DNA from: Ailurus styani
Taxonomy: Eukaryota > Chordata > Mammalia > Carnivora > Ailuridae
DNA length: 64,000 nt
Assembly: GCA_002007465.1 (NCBI GenBank)
Contig: LNAC01000008.1
Coordinates: 6,323,036 to 6,387,035 of the forward strand
Direction: 5' to 3'
The notes below the pieces were generated by a model. It ran no database searches. It was not told the DNA's origin and saw only the letters and a program-made list of their open reading frames with translations. How positions within the stretch are numbered: the first letter of the stretch is position 1; the number at the start of each line of letters is the position of its first letter. A program made the position numbers and the translations under genes. Of this stretch, positions 1 to 12,057 are shown piece by piece.

Positions 1-153
1 GGGCACTCTGGGGAAGGAAATGCTGGTGCAGGACAAAGGAGGCCAGGAGATGCTTCCCTTCTTGAGCTTTCCCCTTGGCTGCCCTCAGGGACTTTGGGGA
101 GGCCTGGTCTGCGGGAGTGAAAGAACACAAGAGTCTCGAGAAATATTTAAACA

Positions 154-337
154 GGGGCGCCTGGGTGGCTCAGTGGGTTAAAGCCTCTGCCTTCGGCTCA
201 GGTCATGATCTCAGGGTCCTGGGATCGAGGCCCGCATCGGGCTGTCTGCTCAGCGGGGAGCCTGCTTCCTCCTCTCTCTCTGCGTGCTTGTGATCTCTCT
301 CTCTGTCAAATAAATAAATAAAATCTTTTTAAAAAAA
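154..337 (+). mobile_element. CAN-type tRNA-derived SINE
   Basis: Full-length element: tRNA-like head with A box TGGCTCAGTGGG, B-box-like GGGATCGAGGCC, CT-rich region, AATAAA repeats, TCTTTTT and A tail. It is flanked by a perfect 15 bp TSD, AGAAATATTTAAACA, at 139-153 and 338-352. The perfect TSD means a fairly young insertion. Confidence 0.93.
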
Positions 338-2048
338 AGAAATATTTAAACATGCCCTTCAATGACAGGGAAGCTGCCAACTGGTGCTGCTGGAGAGAGT
401 AAACACCAACTATGAAGGCCGGAAAACAGAACAAACTAGCACCCTCCTCTCCTCACTCCCCCGCAAAAGGCCACAGAAGGAAAAGGAAGACAGGAGGGAA
501 GCTAGAAAGTCCAGAAAGGGGAAGTGAGTGTAAGATGCCTTGAGCAGAGGCACAAAGCCGGGGCTGGAACTTCTGTGTGTGTTTCATGGCCCAGGGCCCC
601 TTCCCCAGCGGCACCCTCCCCACCCCCGCCCCGCACAGGGGGGTGGGCAAGGCTAGGCTTCCCTCCACGGAGAGGACCGGGCTGATGAGCGGGGTCTGGT
701 GGTGTGTGGGGGTGCACCTCGAATGGGAGGGGATCCCCCTGATTAGGGAACTGGGCCCCAGCTTGTTGTGCAAGGGGCAGACATTCAAATAAAAGCTCGT
801 TTCTGCCCAGACCAAAGGTCTGTATGCGCTCAGATGCAAAATGTTGTGTTAGGTCCCTCTGCCCTCACAGATGTCCCATTAAAGCCGTGCCAACATCCCC
901 TCTCCACCCCCCCTCCCCCATACATGCATGGCCTGTGGTTGCCCTGCAGAGGGGAGCTGGTTTCATATCAGCTCTCTGGCAGGGAAGAATGAAAAAGGCA
1001 TTGACGGGTAGCGTTGGTCCGTTCCCGGTGTGAAGACTCTCCGTGGGGCCAAGTTCAAGCTGCCAACCTAACGTCACTGTAAGTTCAGCTGGGTAGCCTG
1101 AGTCGGCTGTAGGGTTTGGGGACCCATCATAACAGGGTCTATTGAGTATATACAATGTGCTAAATATTTTATGTGCATCATCTTATTAATGCACACAGAG
1201 CAAAGCTCAGAAAAATAGTTAACTTGTTCTGGGTCCCTAACTTCTAATGGGAGGAGTCAAGAATTAAGAACACAACCGTAGCGCTCTGCCAGGCCCCCGC
1301 ACCCGGGGTTCTGTCTCAGGAACATGTGTGCCCTACAGTGACTGCAGACACCAAAGAGCTTTTGTTTACACCAGTTACTCATATTTGCTGTCTCGGAAAT
1401 CAAAACTGAGAACTTAAAAAAAATTTCAGGCATTCTCTTAAAATAGCAGGAATGAAAACTGTTCCGTAATGACATAAATAATACTTTCATGAAAATAGTT
1501 ATATATTCCCAGGTGAGAAGAAGGTCAGTGGGAAGAGCAGACGGATCCCCAAAGCTGCTTCAGCCCTCGTCTGTTGTGATTGCTTTGGGTGAAGTCTGTG
1601 GAGGAAAACCAGCCGTCCAACAGCTACGTAGTTGGAAAAGGGCAGGTGTCAGGGGACCCTGGGATGGGTTTGGGAGACCCCTAGGCGTCTTTGGACCACA
1701 TTTTGAGAACTGCCAGGCAGATGCAAGCCAAGAGGTACAAAATAACATACAGTGAAAATTAAGCTTCGTCTCTCCCCACGTCACCTATTTCCCTCCCCAG
1801 AGACCAGGAGATTAGTAGTTCGTTGTCGCCTCCTTCCAAACACAGGGCACCTGCACCACCAGCGGCTCCCCCATTGGCAGCATCCTGCACACGGCCTTTA
1901 CTCGGTCCCTCCAGCCTGGGGGCATTTTGTACCAACACGGAAGTTTGCACAATATTCCTGAACCAGCAAGCCTGCCACCTGTATCTTCTGCCACTGGTAT
2001 AAATATTTGTAAGATAAATTCCTGCAGGTGGAATTAGAATGAAAGATG
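338..2048. other. Intergenic, upstream of CCR1
   Basis: No coding potential recognised. Around 1138-1250 there is a degraded MIR in minus orientation (ATGTGCTAAATATTTTATGTG followed by the CATCTTATTAAT core). Otherwise unremarkable unique-looking sequence. Confidence 0.5.
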
Positions 2049-2063
2049 CACACGTTTGATTTC

Positions 2064-2250
2064 TTTTTTTAAAAAGATTTTATTTATTTATGTGACAGAG
2101 AAAGAGACAGTGAGAGAGAGAACACAAGCAGGGGGCATGGGAGAGAGACAAGCAGGCTTCCCACGGAGCAGGGAGCCCGAGGTGGGGCTCGATCCCAGGA
2201 CTTTGGGATCATGATCAGAGGCTTACTGACTGAGCCACCCAGATGCCCCC
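2064..2250 (-). mobile_element. CAN-type SINE, older subfamily
   Basis: Reverse-complement element: T-run, AAAGATTTTATTTATTTA tail, CGATCCCAGGACTTTGGGATC core, and head ending GAGCCACCCAGATGCCCCC. TSD CACRTTTGATTTCT at about 2051-2064 and 2250-2263 with one mismatch. More diverged than the copy at 154. Confidence 0.9.
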
Positions 2251-2689
2251 ACATTTGATTTCTGATAGACATGGCCAAACAGCCCTCCCTAGTGGGGGAC
2301 CCGATTTCTACTCCCACCAGCAATGGGTAGGTATGACTTCCTTCCTCAACCTCGCCAACACTGCATGGGGACCAGACGCGAGGTCAGGACCCAGGGCAGC
2401 CCCACTAAGCTTCAGGGTGGGGCTCGGAAGTTGTGTCCATCTGGGCAGCCCAGTTAGCATGCTCCTTCTGTGCAGCAAGCAGAGATGTTTGCCGAGCGTC
2501 TACACCCTGAGGGGCAACCTTCACCCAGCTCCTGTCCCTGGTCCTCCAACAGACTCATCTCTCTAGCCCGGACTAGGTGTAAACATCTGTACAGGATGCT
2601 TTGGACTCCACCCAGCTTCCTCTGGGCATCTCTTGAACCCTGCACAGATATCCCACTGGAGCGTGACATTCTAGAACCCAGGCGTCTCA

Positions 2690-2975
2690 CACCATAATGT
2701 GCAAACAAATCCCCGGAGGGATCTGGTGAAAACGCAGTTTCTCCTTCAGCGGGCCTATGGTCTGCATTTTCGGACGCGCATCACACATTGATCAGCAAGT
2801 GTCTAGCAATGATTCTCAAACTCCAGCATAATAAATAAGAGGCCCCAGGGGTGCTCACAGCTTCCTGGGTCCAACACCCGATCCTGGGAATTCTGATTCG
2901 GCAGGTCCGGGGTGAGGCCTAGAATCTTTCTTCTCAACCGGCTCCCACGTGAGGCTGATGCTGCCCCACCCCCCT
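2690..2975. mobile_element. MER5-like DNA transposon remnants
   Basis: Two adjacent stretches resemble hAT-Charlie MER5 non-autonomous elements. One has GGATCTGGTGAAAACGCAG and a TCTGCATTTT motif. The second starts with ATGATTCTCAAACTCCAG and has CCTGGGAATTCTGATTCGGC, ending near TGAGGCTGATGCTG. Old and diverged; family name is by recognition only. Confidence 0.5.
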
Positions 2976-5935
2976 ACAGACCTCCTCTGGAGTGAACGCC
3001 AGCATGCCAGGCCCTGCCTCACTTACCAGGGGACTGTGATGGCCCCGGGCGTGACAGAGACAGAGGGCACATCCTGGGTGGGGGATGGACGAAGTGGGAG
3101 GAAACCAGTGCCCGCAGGAGCCCCCCACGGGGTTCTGCTTTTAGACACAATAGAAGAAGCGACAGGTGCACACACCTCACGGTCTGCAGCTTGGATCTGA
3201 GGCACAAAGGGTTACGATCACCATCTTCACAGCCCCCTGCCTACCGACAGCAAGTTGCTACTCAGTTCTCGTGGGCGCTTAGCCCTGCCACCTGCCATGG
3301 TCTGGTGCGCAGCGTCTGCAGGCCCAGTGGCCGGGCTCTGGGGGCCTCTCGACCACCCTGGAGACTGGGGAGTCGGGGGGTCAGGCGGGGGAGAGGAAGG
3401 AGGCTGGGTGAGGATCATGGGCTCGTCCTTCCCCTTGTTGGTTGGTTCTAAGCTCTCAAACCCTGCCCTCCAGTGTCTGTTTCCTGCTATGTGCATCGCC
3501 CTGCAGCCGCAGAGCTCGGAGGAGGAGCCCTCCCTCCTGTGGCTGTCAGCCAGGCCCTGCCCCTGGTCGCACTGGAGAGAATCGACCTCCCCAGGGGCTG
3601 TTTTCTCACAGAACTCCTCCGAGCTTCCTTTGTCTGCTCCACTGGCAGAAGGAAGAGGCTGCCCTGTCTTCTGGTAGAGGTCACCATGCCTGCAGGTGAC
3701 GCCAGCAGCCCTCCCTGGGCTGCCAGCAGAGCTGGTCTGAGTGCATCAGAAAGACAGGTGGAGTGGCACTATAGCGCCACCACACTGCCCACAGGTGACC
3801 GTGCACCCTCCCGTGGGGCTGCCATTCCTTTCGCACGGTCCAGGGAGGGATGCCTGCGGGGTTCCCTCTGGCCACCCTCAACTTTGTGGGCGTGGGTACC
3901 CTGCTGGTCCTGCCCAGGACAGGATGTTGCTGGTCGGACACCACAAGGTCAGAGAGGACCTCAGGAAGGGAGGGGGGGCGTAGGTCAGGGAGGGGCTACA
4001 ATGATGGCCAGCAAGGGCAGGAGGAGGCAGATGGTCTGTGGAGAGCTGACAACCCACTGGGGTCCGGGAACCACCGGGCCGAGCTGCAGGAGGGAGGAAT
4101 GATGGGAGTGGGGTCAGAGGCTGGGGTGCTGAGGACTGAGGTATGAAGGGCTACAGGTGGTGTGATGGGGAGACCAGGAGTTAGGATCACAGGGGGTGAG
4201 TGGCTGGGCAACGTGGAAGATGTGGCCAAGGTTGGGGAAGCGTTCAAGGAAACCGTTGGCCCCAGAGCTGGAGGAAACCTGCACTTCGGTGGAGGGTAAA
4301 ATAGGGTTTCCAGGCCCTTCTGTCCTGGGGCACATGGCCTTCCACAGCGTGACTCGATGGCTCCAGCTGAAATGCTCCTTCCATCCCCCGACTCCTTGGT
4401 TGCTGCTGGGCTCTGTGACTTGCTGTGACTGACGGGATGCAGCCAAGCGGACATCAGGTGACTTCTGATGCTCTGCCTGAAGACACTCTTCAGTCTCTGC
4501 TTATGCCTGAGGACCCCCCCTCCCCATCCAGGGGAGAAAGCCAGTATGGCTGGCTGGAGGACGGGAGGCCATGTGGAAAGCTGGGACACCCCCCCAGTCG
4601 AGCACCCACTGCCACACAGAGACACCCACGCCCCACAGATGCACGCCACCATGTCAGCGTGATGTTAAGCCCCTGCGTGTGAGGGTGTCAGGCTGCAGAC
4701 ATGTGTGGATTGTGAAGTCATCAAGAATTATTACAAGGGAATGTTAGAGTCTAATAACAAAATAGAGCGAAGCTCAAGGTTCATGAGACAAGGACAGTTT
4801 CTAGTCTTCTTTAAAATTTTTTGGAACTATTTCGAGTGGACTGCCTTGCTGTTTATTGTCAAAAAATATCCAACATATGCCATTAGGTGTAAGTAAAGGG
4901 AACTTCACCACCCCCCCAAAAAAACTTAAAACTCTCAGAGCTCCAGCATCTGTCCCTCCTGGATGGAATTCTTGCTGCGGAGTAGGAAGGCTTCAAGGGA
5001 GAAGGTGGCATCTTGGACGATCCAGGCAGGATGAGAAGGGTCATGGGTATGCCCAACACCCTCTTTGATGTTGGGACATGACCCAGAACAATAGGGCAAC
5101 CAAGAAGAACTTAGGGGAAAAAAGATGACACAGTGGGCAGCAGACAGCACTCCACAGTCCTGGCACTGCCCTCCCCTCTTGGAAATTTACCTACGGGTGT
5201 AGCACTTGAACCTGAAGGGTGAGCCTCCATGAAGTCTAGACTCCACACAGTCCATGAGCCTGGCCTTGCCCTGTCTTGGTTAAACAGAGCATGAGATTTC
5301 TGGGACGTTGAGGTTGAGACAGGAAAGGAGCAGCAGAAGTGGCTGAGTCAGCATCAGATGTCAAAATCCCACACAGTGGAAGTGTGTGAGATGAAAGAAG
5401 ACCCAGCAGGTTGGGTCAGGGGTCGACACAAACAAAGTGGGTGCCAAATGAAGGCATCAGAGACCTAGGTGAAGTCAAGGTTAGAACCTTGAGGTGTGCA
5501 CCCTACTACTTCCACCTGTCCCCACTACATCTAGGGTGACAGTCACTGCCTGAAGGACCAGCCCTGTGTGCTGGTGGAAAATCTTCTAGGGATGATATTC
5601 AGTACACAAGCCAATGAGAAGCAGCCCTCTGCCGGTGGTGGGCAGGTGGAGATTTGATAAATACATGCCTGGTCTCCTCACCTCTGGTCCCACAGTAGGG
5701 GTGACTCTCAGGGGCTCCCTGAGCTCCCCAGTAGGCCCGGGTACCTCTTGCCTTCTACAGTGCTCCCCTCATCATCACGTTCCCTTCCTTGGCCCGCTTT
5801 CCCCTCCCCTACAGCGCTTCCTGAGATCTCCTGCAAACACACTACTCGTATCTACATTCCACGCCGGCTTTGCACCTAACAGGGAAACCCAAATTAAGAC
5901 AGGCATCAATAAGGTCTCAAGCACTCCACCAAATC
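2976..5935. other. GC-rich intergenic sequence, no gene seen
   Basis: GC-rich between about 3200 and 4650, so long chance ORFs occur in several frames on both strands. None shows a recognisable domain, codon-like composition or splice context. A G-rich run lies at 3367-3410. From 4680 on, composition is average. No repeat recognised with confidence. Confidence 0.5.
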
Positions 5936-6700
5936 ATTCATTCATAGGTATGTATATAACTTCATTTAATCCTCTATAAAGTTGGCATCATTAGCTTTGT
6001 TTTATAGAAGAGGAAAGAGACCGTTAAAAGCATAAATAGCACACCCAAAGTTACCAAGAAGTGGGCCCAGTAGAAGATGCTGGACTGTCTGGTTTGCCAG
6101 GCTCATCAGAGCCCGCCCCTCGCACCCTGCTCTCCGCACAAAGGCAGCAAGTTCTTAGACCCATCTCCCTCTTCGTCCATCTGGTCACCTTTGGCCTCCC
6201 CCTTCCCCCATCTCTCTGTGGACAGGCTGCTGAAGAGAGGCGACCCAACCCCAAAAGACTCATGGAATGTTCCTTTGAAGACCTTGTCTAAAGTCTTCAT
6301 TTTATAGATGAGGAAACAGCCTTGAAGGGACAAGTGACATTTCCAAAGCACGAAGGCATTTGTTTCTGAATCGGTGCTTTGCACCATCCATGAAGAAGGC
6401 TAGCGGGGCCCCACATTTTGGAAAAGGAGTGGAACCCAAGGGGGACACAAGTTCAGTGGCAGAGCAGGTGTTGGCAGCCGTGGGGAGAATCGCAGGAGGC
6501 ATCTTCCATCAGACACTGCCCCTTGGGCCAGGTGCTCTGGGACACTCCTCACCTACAAGCTGACCTTGGGAATCCTGCTATGAGCCAGTGTTCAGTCTTC
6601 TCATTTGATGGAGTGGGAGCCAAGACTTATCAAGGCATAGTTAAATGCCCTTGTCTCCAGGACCGAGCTGGGATTTGGCCATGGCCTCTGGTTGGATCAT
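5936..6700 (-). repeat. Cluster of MIR fossils
   Basis: Three MIR-like pieces in minus orientation: about 5940-6095 (CATTTAATCCTC, then TTTTATAGAAGAGGAAAGAG), 6290-6395 (CATTTTATAGATGAGGAAAC) and a weaker one about 6590-6700 (CCGAGCTGGGATTTGGCC). These are ancient mammalian-wide SINE remnants. Confidence 0.6.
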
Positions 6701-7329
6701 CGCATACAACAGGAACCTGGAATCAGAAAGGAATGGCCAAAACCCAACCTAGAGACCTGGGATCACTCCAGGCTGGAGGTTTCTTGAGGTGGAACTGTTC
6801 AGTGGGGTTTGGTCTCGCAGAAAATGGGGTGCAGAGGGGGACAGCAAATAGTCAGAGGTGAAGGACCCAGGGGGCGCTAAAGAGAAAATGCCACTTCTCT
6901 TGGGCTTTCAGCCCGCTCATTTTGAGGAACAGGACCCAGGGCTCTGGTTTAAACCCTTCCATTTGTAAGCTTTAAGAAAAAAAAGGCCACTCACTGACCA
7001 CGAGACCGCCATGCCCCGCCCTCCCTCAACCCTCAATACACGCGCATAATCTCAGCCTTCGATTGCTTCACAAATTCCCAGAACGCTTCATACCACCTCT
7101 CCCCCACTCAACTCCACCCATCCCCACCCAACACAGTCCCCTTAAGGCAGAGCTCCCCAGGGAGAACACAGCTGAGTGAGCAGAGAGAATCCTTCGAGCA
7201 AACCCAGCCTCGAGGAACAGCCGCTGGCGTGTGTGGTGGCCACTCACGGACACCCAACCAGATACAAAAAGAAGAAATTTGTCCCCTTGTCATTCTGAAA
7301 GACTGTGAACCCTGAAGTCCTCAATCATC
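6701..7329. other. CCR1 proximal upstream region
   Basis: About 600 bases before the candidate first exon. It has no repeat or ORF that I recognise and no TATA box near the presumed start. If the exon 1 call is right, this holds the CCR1 proximal promoter. Confidence 0.3.
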
Positions 7330-7441
7330 ACACAGGAAGCTGAAGACTTCCTGCTCAGTCAGGACATTGAAACTTGAATTCATAAAGATTCTTAAAGCTC
7401 CAGAAACAAAGACTTCGTGGACAAAACCCCTAGGGACCAGA
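7330..7441 (+). other. CCR1: Candidate CCR1 non-coding exon 1
   Basis: The sequence CCAGA followed by GTAAGT (donor GT at 7442-7443) is a strong 5' splice site about 3.5 kb upstream of the coding exon. That spacing resembles the single intron of human CCR1 as I remember it. The presumed exon has no ATG. Two GGAA cores of ETS/PU.1 type (ACAGGAAGC at 7332-7340 and ACTTCCTG at 7346-7353) flank its start, which suits a myeloid promoter without an obvious TATA box. The 5' boundary is a guess; the donor is what the sequence supports. Confidence 0.45.
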
Positions 7442-9547
7442 GTAAGTGGCACTTGTCTTTTCTGTCTCATCAGTTACCGTGAGGGCGATCTGGTTGGTAG
7501 ACATGCATGCAGCCAGGTGGGGCTGTGGTCCTCGTGTTGCAGGACATTCTTGACCTATTTGTTTCCTCAAAGGTGAGAAATTTTTCAAGGGTCAAGCAGA
7601 TACTTAAGTAGCCCATTGATGCATCTAGAAGGCAATTCATTGTATAGCGATACAGACAAGTGGTGAATTTATAAGACTAGGTGCTCAGATGTAAAATGGA
7701 GTTTTTTGCTTAAAAAAAAAAGGGAAGCTTTCCTGAATGATGGGTTGCTGGTGACAGACTGAGAAAATCCACCTTTCTAAAGTCAGTGAAGAACAAGAGG
7801 ATCTCTGTCAAAAAACATTCAAGAGGAAATCACTTGCTAAACTGCCCTGTGTAAACAAAACCCAAACATGGTGTATGAAGAAACTGTAGCGAAAGGGAAA
7901 TGCTAATTAGAAAAAAAGTTGCAGATGCCAGGATGACTTGATACTGGACCAGTTTCTTGAGAAGACTAGAACCAAGGAGCCTCACAATCAGGACTGCTGA
8001 TTTGTCTTTGGAGGAGGTAGGATTTTATTCTCCCAAAGTCAGGGAGATGTCCTCTTGGGATGCATCCATTCTGTTCTACTTAACAAAGAGGCAGGTCAGA
8101 ATTTGCTCTGAAGAGAGAGGGGCGTGGGGGCTACTTGGAGGTACCTATTTCAAGTTTTCCTCCATAAACTCTGGAGTGGCCCAGATTTTCAGAGTTAGAA
8201 ACTCTCAGTAGTTTGCATAGGTTTTCGTCAGGCTGTGTACCACTTACTGACCCTCGAGTCCCCAATCTGACTAGCAGGACAGCTCTAGGCTATGCAGACT
8301 GTGGAGAGTGAAGGGCCAGTAAATGTTTAACAGCTGGCTTTCCTGGGGAAAAAAAAGAGCCCTGATTTCTAGTGTTTGTGGATTTCTATGATGTAAATAT
8401 CCTCACTATGGTTGATTTCAAGCCATGGAGCCCCTGAATGCTGAGCTGGGGAGACATGCACACAGTTGGTTTTTATGAAAGGGGATAAGCCAGCCTCTGC
8501 ACACCACGAGGGTTGGGTGTCTTATCCCTGCAGACTACCCTTTTTCTGGTCAAAGACTTCACTCACTCCCAGGCCAGAGGATGTTGCCCCTGCAAGAATT
8601 AGGGTGGGCCCCGGGGCTCCAGCTGTCCACTGCACAATGGCCTTGGGGTGGAATTTGCAGCAGACTCCAGCAGGGCTAGGTGGCAACAGGGTTCTTCTGT
8701 CTCCCTCCATGCACCCCGCCAGGCCATCTCTCTCCCAGAGCTGTTGCGTGGTGCCTGGCAAATTGACAAAATAGTAAACACAGTTGGAGGTGGGTGGGGG
8801 GAGGGTGTTGGTGAAGGTGATTCTCTGTTCAAATGGCACGAGCAATGCTGACTCGGTTTGCCTTCACATTTGACAAAATTTCCCAGAAACTGGGCTCCTG
8901 GGCTCAGTCTTGCACCAGTTGCTCCTTGGGCTTCCAAGCAGCTTGGAGTTGCTGCTGAAAACCTGCCAGCCCACCCCAAAATGCTGTCCACCAAGCTGAC
9001 CTGTCTATACCTGGACAGGAAATCCGAAATTGTCCACACAGCTTGGACTGTCAGCCTGGGTTTCTCCAGAAGAAGGGCTGGTTGGGTAGAGGCAAGTCCA
9101 GAGCTGGGGGAGTTGACCACAGGGGATGGTTTTGACTGGAAATGACAGTCCCCCAGCCAGGGTGTACAACACTGTCATCCGCCCCCGCCAACCCCAGCCT
9201 CATGTGCCTTATTTTCCAATGGCCACTGTAGAAATGTGAATTTTGTAGGAAGGAGAACATTCATTAATCAATTTAGAAGGAAGAGTGCTAGAGACTCCAG
9301 ATTCAGGGTGGGAATTATGATGTAGGAACCGGCTACTTTTCAGACTGGTGGAAACCTACTGAAAATTTCGAAGTGCAGTTCGCATGGAAGAGACTGTCCC
9401 GGTCCACCACTATAAAGTAAAATTCATTTTCCTGATTAACTACAGAGAGAACTGGTGGGGGGACTTGGGAAGCAAGGTACATCAGCCAGAATAGGATCAG
9501 AGCTCGGGAGTGGCCTCAGAGAAGGATCAGTGCAGGGAAGGAGGAAC

Positions 9548-9715
9548 CCCAATATTTATTAAGGGCCCAGTAAGTACTAGGGGGTGGCTTTTCTCATACA
9601 TTAGAGTAGTCCTGCAAGGTGTTACTCTCTCACATTACAGATGAGGAACTGAGGCTCAGAGAGGTAGATTAACTCATCCAAAGTCGCACAGCTGGTAGGT
9701 TCCATGAAAGCCCAT
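9548..9715 (-). repeat. MIR element
   Basis: Well preserved MIR core in minus orientation: TTACAGATGAGGAACTGAGG, then GCTCAGAGAGGTAGATTAAC and TCGCACAGCTGGTAGG. Lies inside the probable CCR1 intron. Confidence 0.8.
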
Positions 9716-10779
9716 GCTCCCTTTGGGGAGGTGTCTGTAGCAAGTGGAAAGGATTGAAAAGGAATGCTGAAAGTCGGGGCCTGGAGAAGTCCTACAAAGG
9801 CAAGCTCTCAAGTGGTCCTTTTTTGTTTTTCTTTGTTTCAAGGCAACCCTTTGTAAAAATATCTCAGAGCTTATCTCTGCAGACCTCTGGTTGCCACATG
9901 ATACCTCATGGCTCAAGGCTGTTCTGAGCCCTTCCTCTGCCCCCACCCCCGATCCTTTCTTCTTCTCATCAGGTCACCCCACTCCTCCCAGACTGTACTG
10001 TCGTCTGAATCCCCCTCACAGCCCTCCCAGGAGGCCTACTGAGTGACCCGTAGACCCACATGGGCCACATCAAGGCTGTATGGCGTGAGCCAAGCTGACC
10101 CTCTCTGGTATCCTCGGGGTCCTCATCTACTAAGGGGTGGGGCTGGCCTTCTAGAATTTCACTATGACAGCACTGTGAGCCTTTGGGGTAGGATAATTTT
10201 TGCATTAGAGGACATCCTCAGCCCTGCCTACTGAAAGACCAGATAGTAGCGTTCCCTAGTCTCGGTGGCAACCAACAAATATAAATAAAATAAAATAATA
10301 ATAACCCTACACATTTTCATGTGCCCCCACCATACTATGTCATCCCTGGCAAGACCCTTTTTAGCTCCTCTAGCCGTGAAGACCCATTTGCAAGTCTGGG
10401 ATTCTCAGCTTCCTTCCAGAGACCCCACAGTGCAAAATCATTGCTCTGTGATTGGAGGCAGGGATGCACATGGTTTCAGGAATGCACGCGAGAGCATCCA
10501 GGTCTCATTCTCCTGGATACATATCCTTACCACTTCAAACTCTGGCATCATCACCTCTAAACTGGGAACAATAGTGGCACCCCCTCTGGTTGGGGGGGGG
10601 CATTGTCTAGCACTGAGCCCAAAGCCAAGATGGTGGGTAGCACTGGTTCGGAGCAGCGTGGCGAGATCTCCCTCTGTCTGTGCTCTGCAGCTGGTTGCCT
10701 TTTTCTTCACGACACTTAGTGGCAAAGTAATTGAAGTAATGATTGGTGGGCTCATTTGTTTACTGCCTATGCCCTCTGT

Positions 10780-10895
10780 TAGACCACAGGGTCCATGAGG
10801 GCAGAGAGGACCCCCCTTGCTCAAGGTTGCATCCCAGGGCCTGGTACACAGTCGGTACTTGGTAAACAGTTGTCAGGTGATTGAAGACCTATAAT
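10780..10895 (+). repeat. L2-like 3' end fossil
   Basis: Contains GGGTCCATGAGGGCAGAGAG and CAGGGCCTGGTACACAGTCG, followed by GTACTTGGTAAACAG. This resembles the conserved 3' end of L2 LINEs. It lies just upstream of the coding exon. Confidence 0.55.
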
Positions 10896-10921
10896 CACCA
10901 TCTTGTCTTTGTTGTCCACAG

Positions 10922-10986
10922 CCCACTGCCTTTCCCGGCCAAGTAAACACAGAAACCATCTTCCTTGACTCATTCAAGAAGCCAGG
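10922..10986 (+). other. CCR1: CCR1 exon 2 5' UTR and splice acceptor
   Basis: A pyrimidine-rich tract followed by CACAG ends at 10921. This is a good 3' splice site placed 65 bases before the start codon. The exon's 5' UTR contains no upstream ATG. Chemokine receptor genes of this cluster usually have an intronless coding exon preceded by non-coding exon(s), which fits this arrangement. Splicing itself is inferred. Confidence 0.75.
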
Positions 10987-12057
10987 ATGGAAACCTCGGC
11001 CCCCATAAAGGACTATGACACGACAACCGAATATAACTATGAGGAGGGCATAACTCCATGCCAGAAGGGGGAGGTGAGGGCCTTTGGAGCCCAGCTTCTG
11101 CCCCCTTTGTACTCCCTGGTGTTCATCATTGGCCTGGTCGGCAACATCCTGGTGCTCCTGGTCCTCTTGCAGTACAAGAGGCTCAAGAGCATGACCAGCA
11201 TCTACCTCCTCAACCTGGCCATTTCAGACCTGCTCTTCCTCTTCACTCTGCCCTTCTGGATCGACTACAAGCTGAAGGATGACTGGAGTTTCAGTGATGG
11301 CACCTGTAAGTTGCTCTCGGGGCTTTATTACACGGGCTTGTACAGTGAGATCTTTTTCATCATCCTGCTGACCATCGACAGGTACCTGGCCATTGTCCAC
11401 GCCGTGTGTGCCCTGCGGGTTCGGACTGTCATCTTTGGTATCATCTCCAGTGTTAGCGCCTGGGCCCTGGCCATCTTGGCCTCTGTCCCAGGCTTCTACT
11501 TTTCCAAGATCCAGCAGGAGTTCACCCATACCACCTGCAGCCTCCACTTCCCTCATGAATACCTCAAACCCTGGAAACAGTTCCAGGCTCTGAAACTGAA
11601 CATGCTGGGGCTGGTTTTGCCCCTGTTGGTCATGATCATCTGCTACACCGAGATCATACAGATTCTGCTCAAACGACCCAACGAGAAGAAGGCCAAAGCC
11701 GTCCGACTGATCTTTGTCATCATGATTGTCTTCTTTCTCTTTTGGACCCCCTACAACCTGGCCATGTTGGTCTCTGCTTTCCAAGACAGCCTTTTCACCG
11801 ACGAGTGCAGGCAGAGCAAACAGCTTGACCTAGCCATGCAGGTGACGGAGGTGATTGCCTACACGCACTGCTGTGTCAACCCCGTCATCTATGCCTTTGT
11901 CGGGGAGCAGTTCCGCAGGTACCTGCACCAGCTGCTCCGCCGGCTCCTATCCATAAGCCTCGTTAAAAGGGTCCCCTTCCTCTCCAGGGACAGGCTCGAG
12001 AGGGCCAGCTCCATGTCCCCCTCCACTGCGGAGCACGAACTCTCTGCTGGATTCTGA
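10987..12057 (+). CDS. CCR1: C-C chemokine receptor type 1
   Basis: Class A seven-transmembrane G-protein-coupled receptor for inflammatory CC chemokines (CCL3, CCL5, CCL7 and relatives in other mammals); it acts at the plasma membrane of monocytes, neutrophils and other leukocytes through Gi. The 356-residue frame is intact and one residue longer than the human protein as I recall it. Visible: acidic, tyrosine-rich N terminus (Tyr10, Tyr16, Tyr18, sulfation candidates); the four chemokine-receptor cysteines (25, 107, 184, 274); TM2 TxP motif (87-89); [10 protein letters not shown] at 131-140; TM6 FWTP around Trp253; ligand-pocket Glu288 in TM7; NPVIY at 298-302; helix 8; and a Ser/Thr-rich tail ending HELSAGF. 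Approximate TMs: 35-60, 70-92, 107-130, 147-170, 199-225, 238-262, 281-305. Start chosen because ATG has A at -3 and G at +4, lies just after a splice acceptor, and no ATG precedes it in the exon. The tail and TM2-TM3 sequence favour CCR1 over CCR3 or CCR5. Odd: no N-glycosylation sequon in the N terminus. Confidence 0.98.
   Translation: METSAPIKDYDTTTEYNYEEGITPCQKGEVRAFGAQLLPPLYSLVFIIGLVGNILVLLVLLQYKRLKSMTSIYLLNLAISDLLFLFTLPFWIDYKLKDDWSFSDGTCKLLSGLYYTGLYSEIFFIILLTIDRYLAIVHAVCALRVRTVIFGIISSVSAWALAILASVPGFYFSKIQQEFTHTTCSLHFPHEYLKPWKQFQALKLNMLGLVLPLLVMIICYTEIIQILLKRPNEKKAKAVRLIFVIMIVFFLFWTPYNLAMLVSAFQDSLFTDECRQSKQLDLAMQVTEVIAYTHCCVNPVIYAFVGEQFRRYLHQLLRRLLSISLVKRVPFLSRDRLERASSMSPSTAEHELSAGF

Larger units (their letters stand above)
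7442..10921 (+). other. CCR1: Probable CCR1 intron 1
   Basis: Interval between the candidate donor GTAAGT and the acceptor CACAG, about 3.5 kb. It holds no ORF with recognisable homology. It contains an old MIR (9548-9715), an L2-like fossil (10780-10895) and an A-rich tract at 10278-10303. No young SINE lies in it. Confidence 0.45.

Noticed and set aside
1505..1520. Strong splice donor CCCAGGTGAGAAG as an upstream CCR1 exon
   Set aside because: The distance to the coding exon (over 9 kb) is greater than expected and there is no exon-like context; the donor at 7442 fits better.
3473..4652. Long open frames on both strands (209 codons plus, 218 codons minus)
   Set aside because: GC-rich sequence has few stop codons. 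Translations show no domain, overlap each other in conflicting frames and have no splice or promoter context.
11224..11784. 186-codon open frame antisense to CCR1
   Set aside because: It lies entirely opposite the conserved transmembrane coding sequence, and its Asp/Gln-rich low-complexity translation is a typical mirror of hydrophobic codons. No sign of a real gene.
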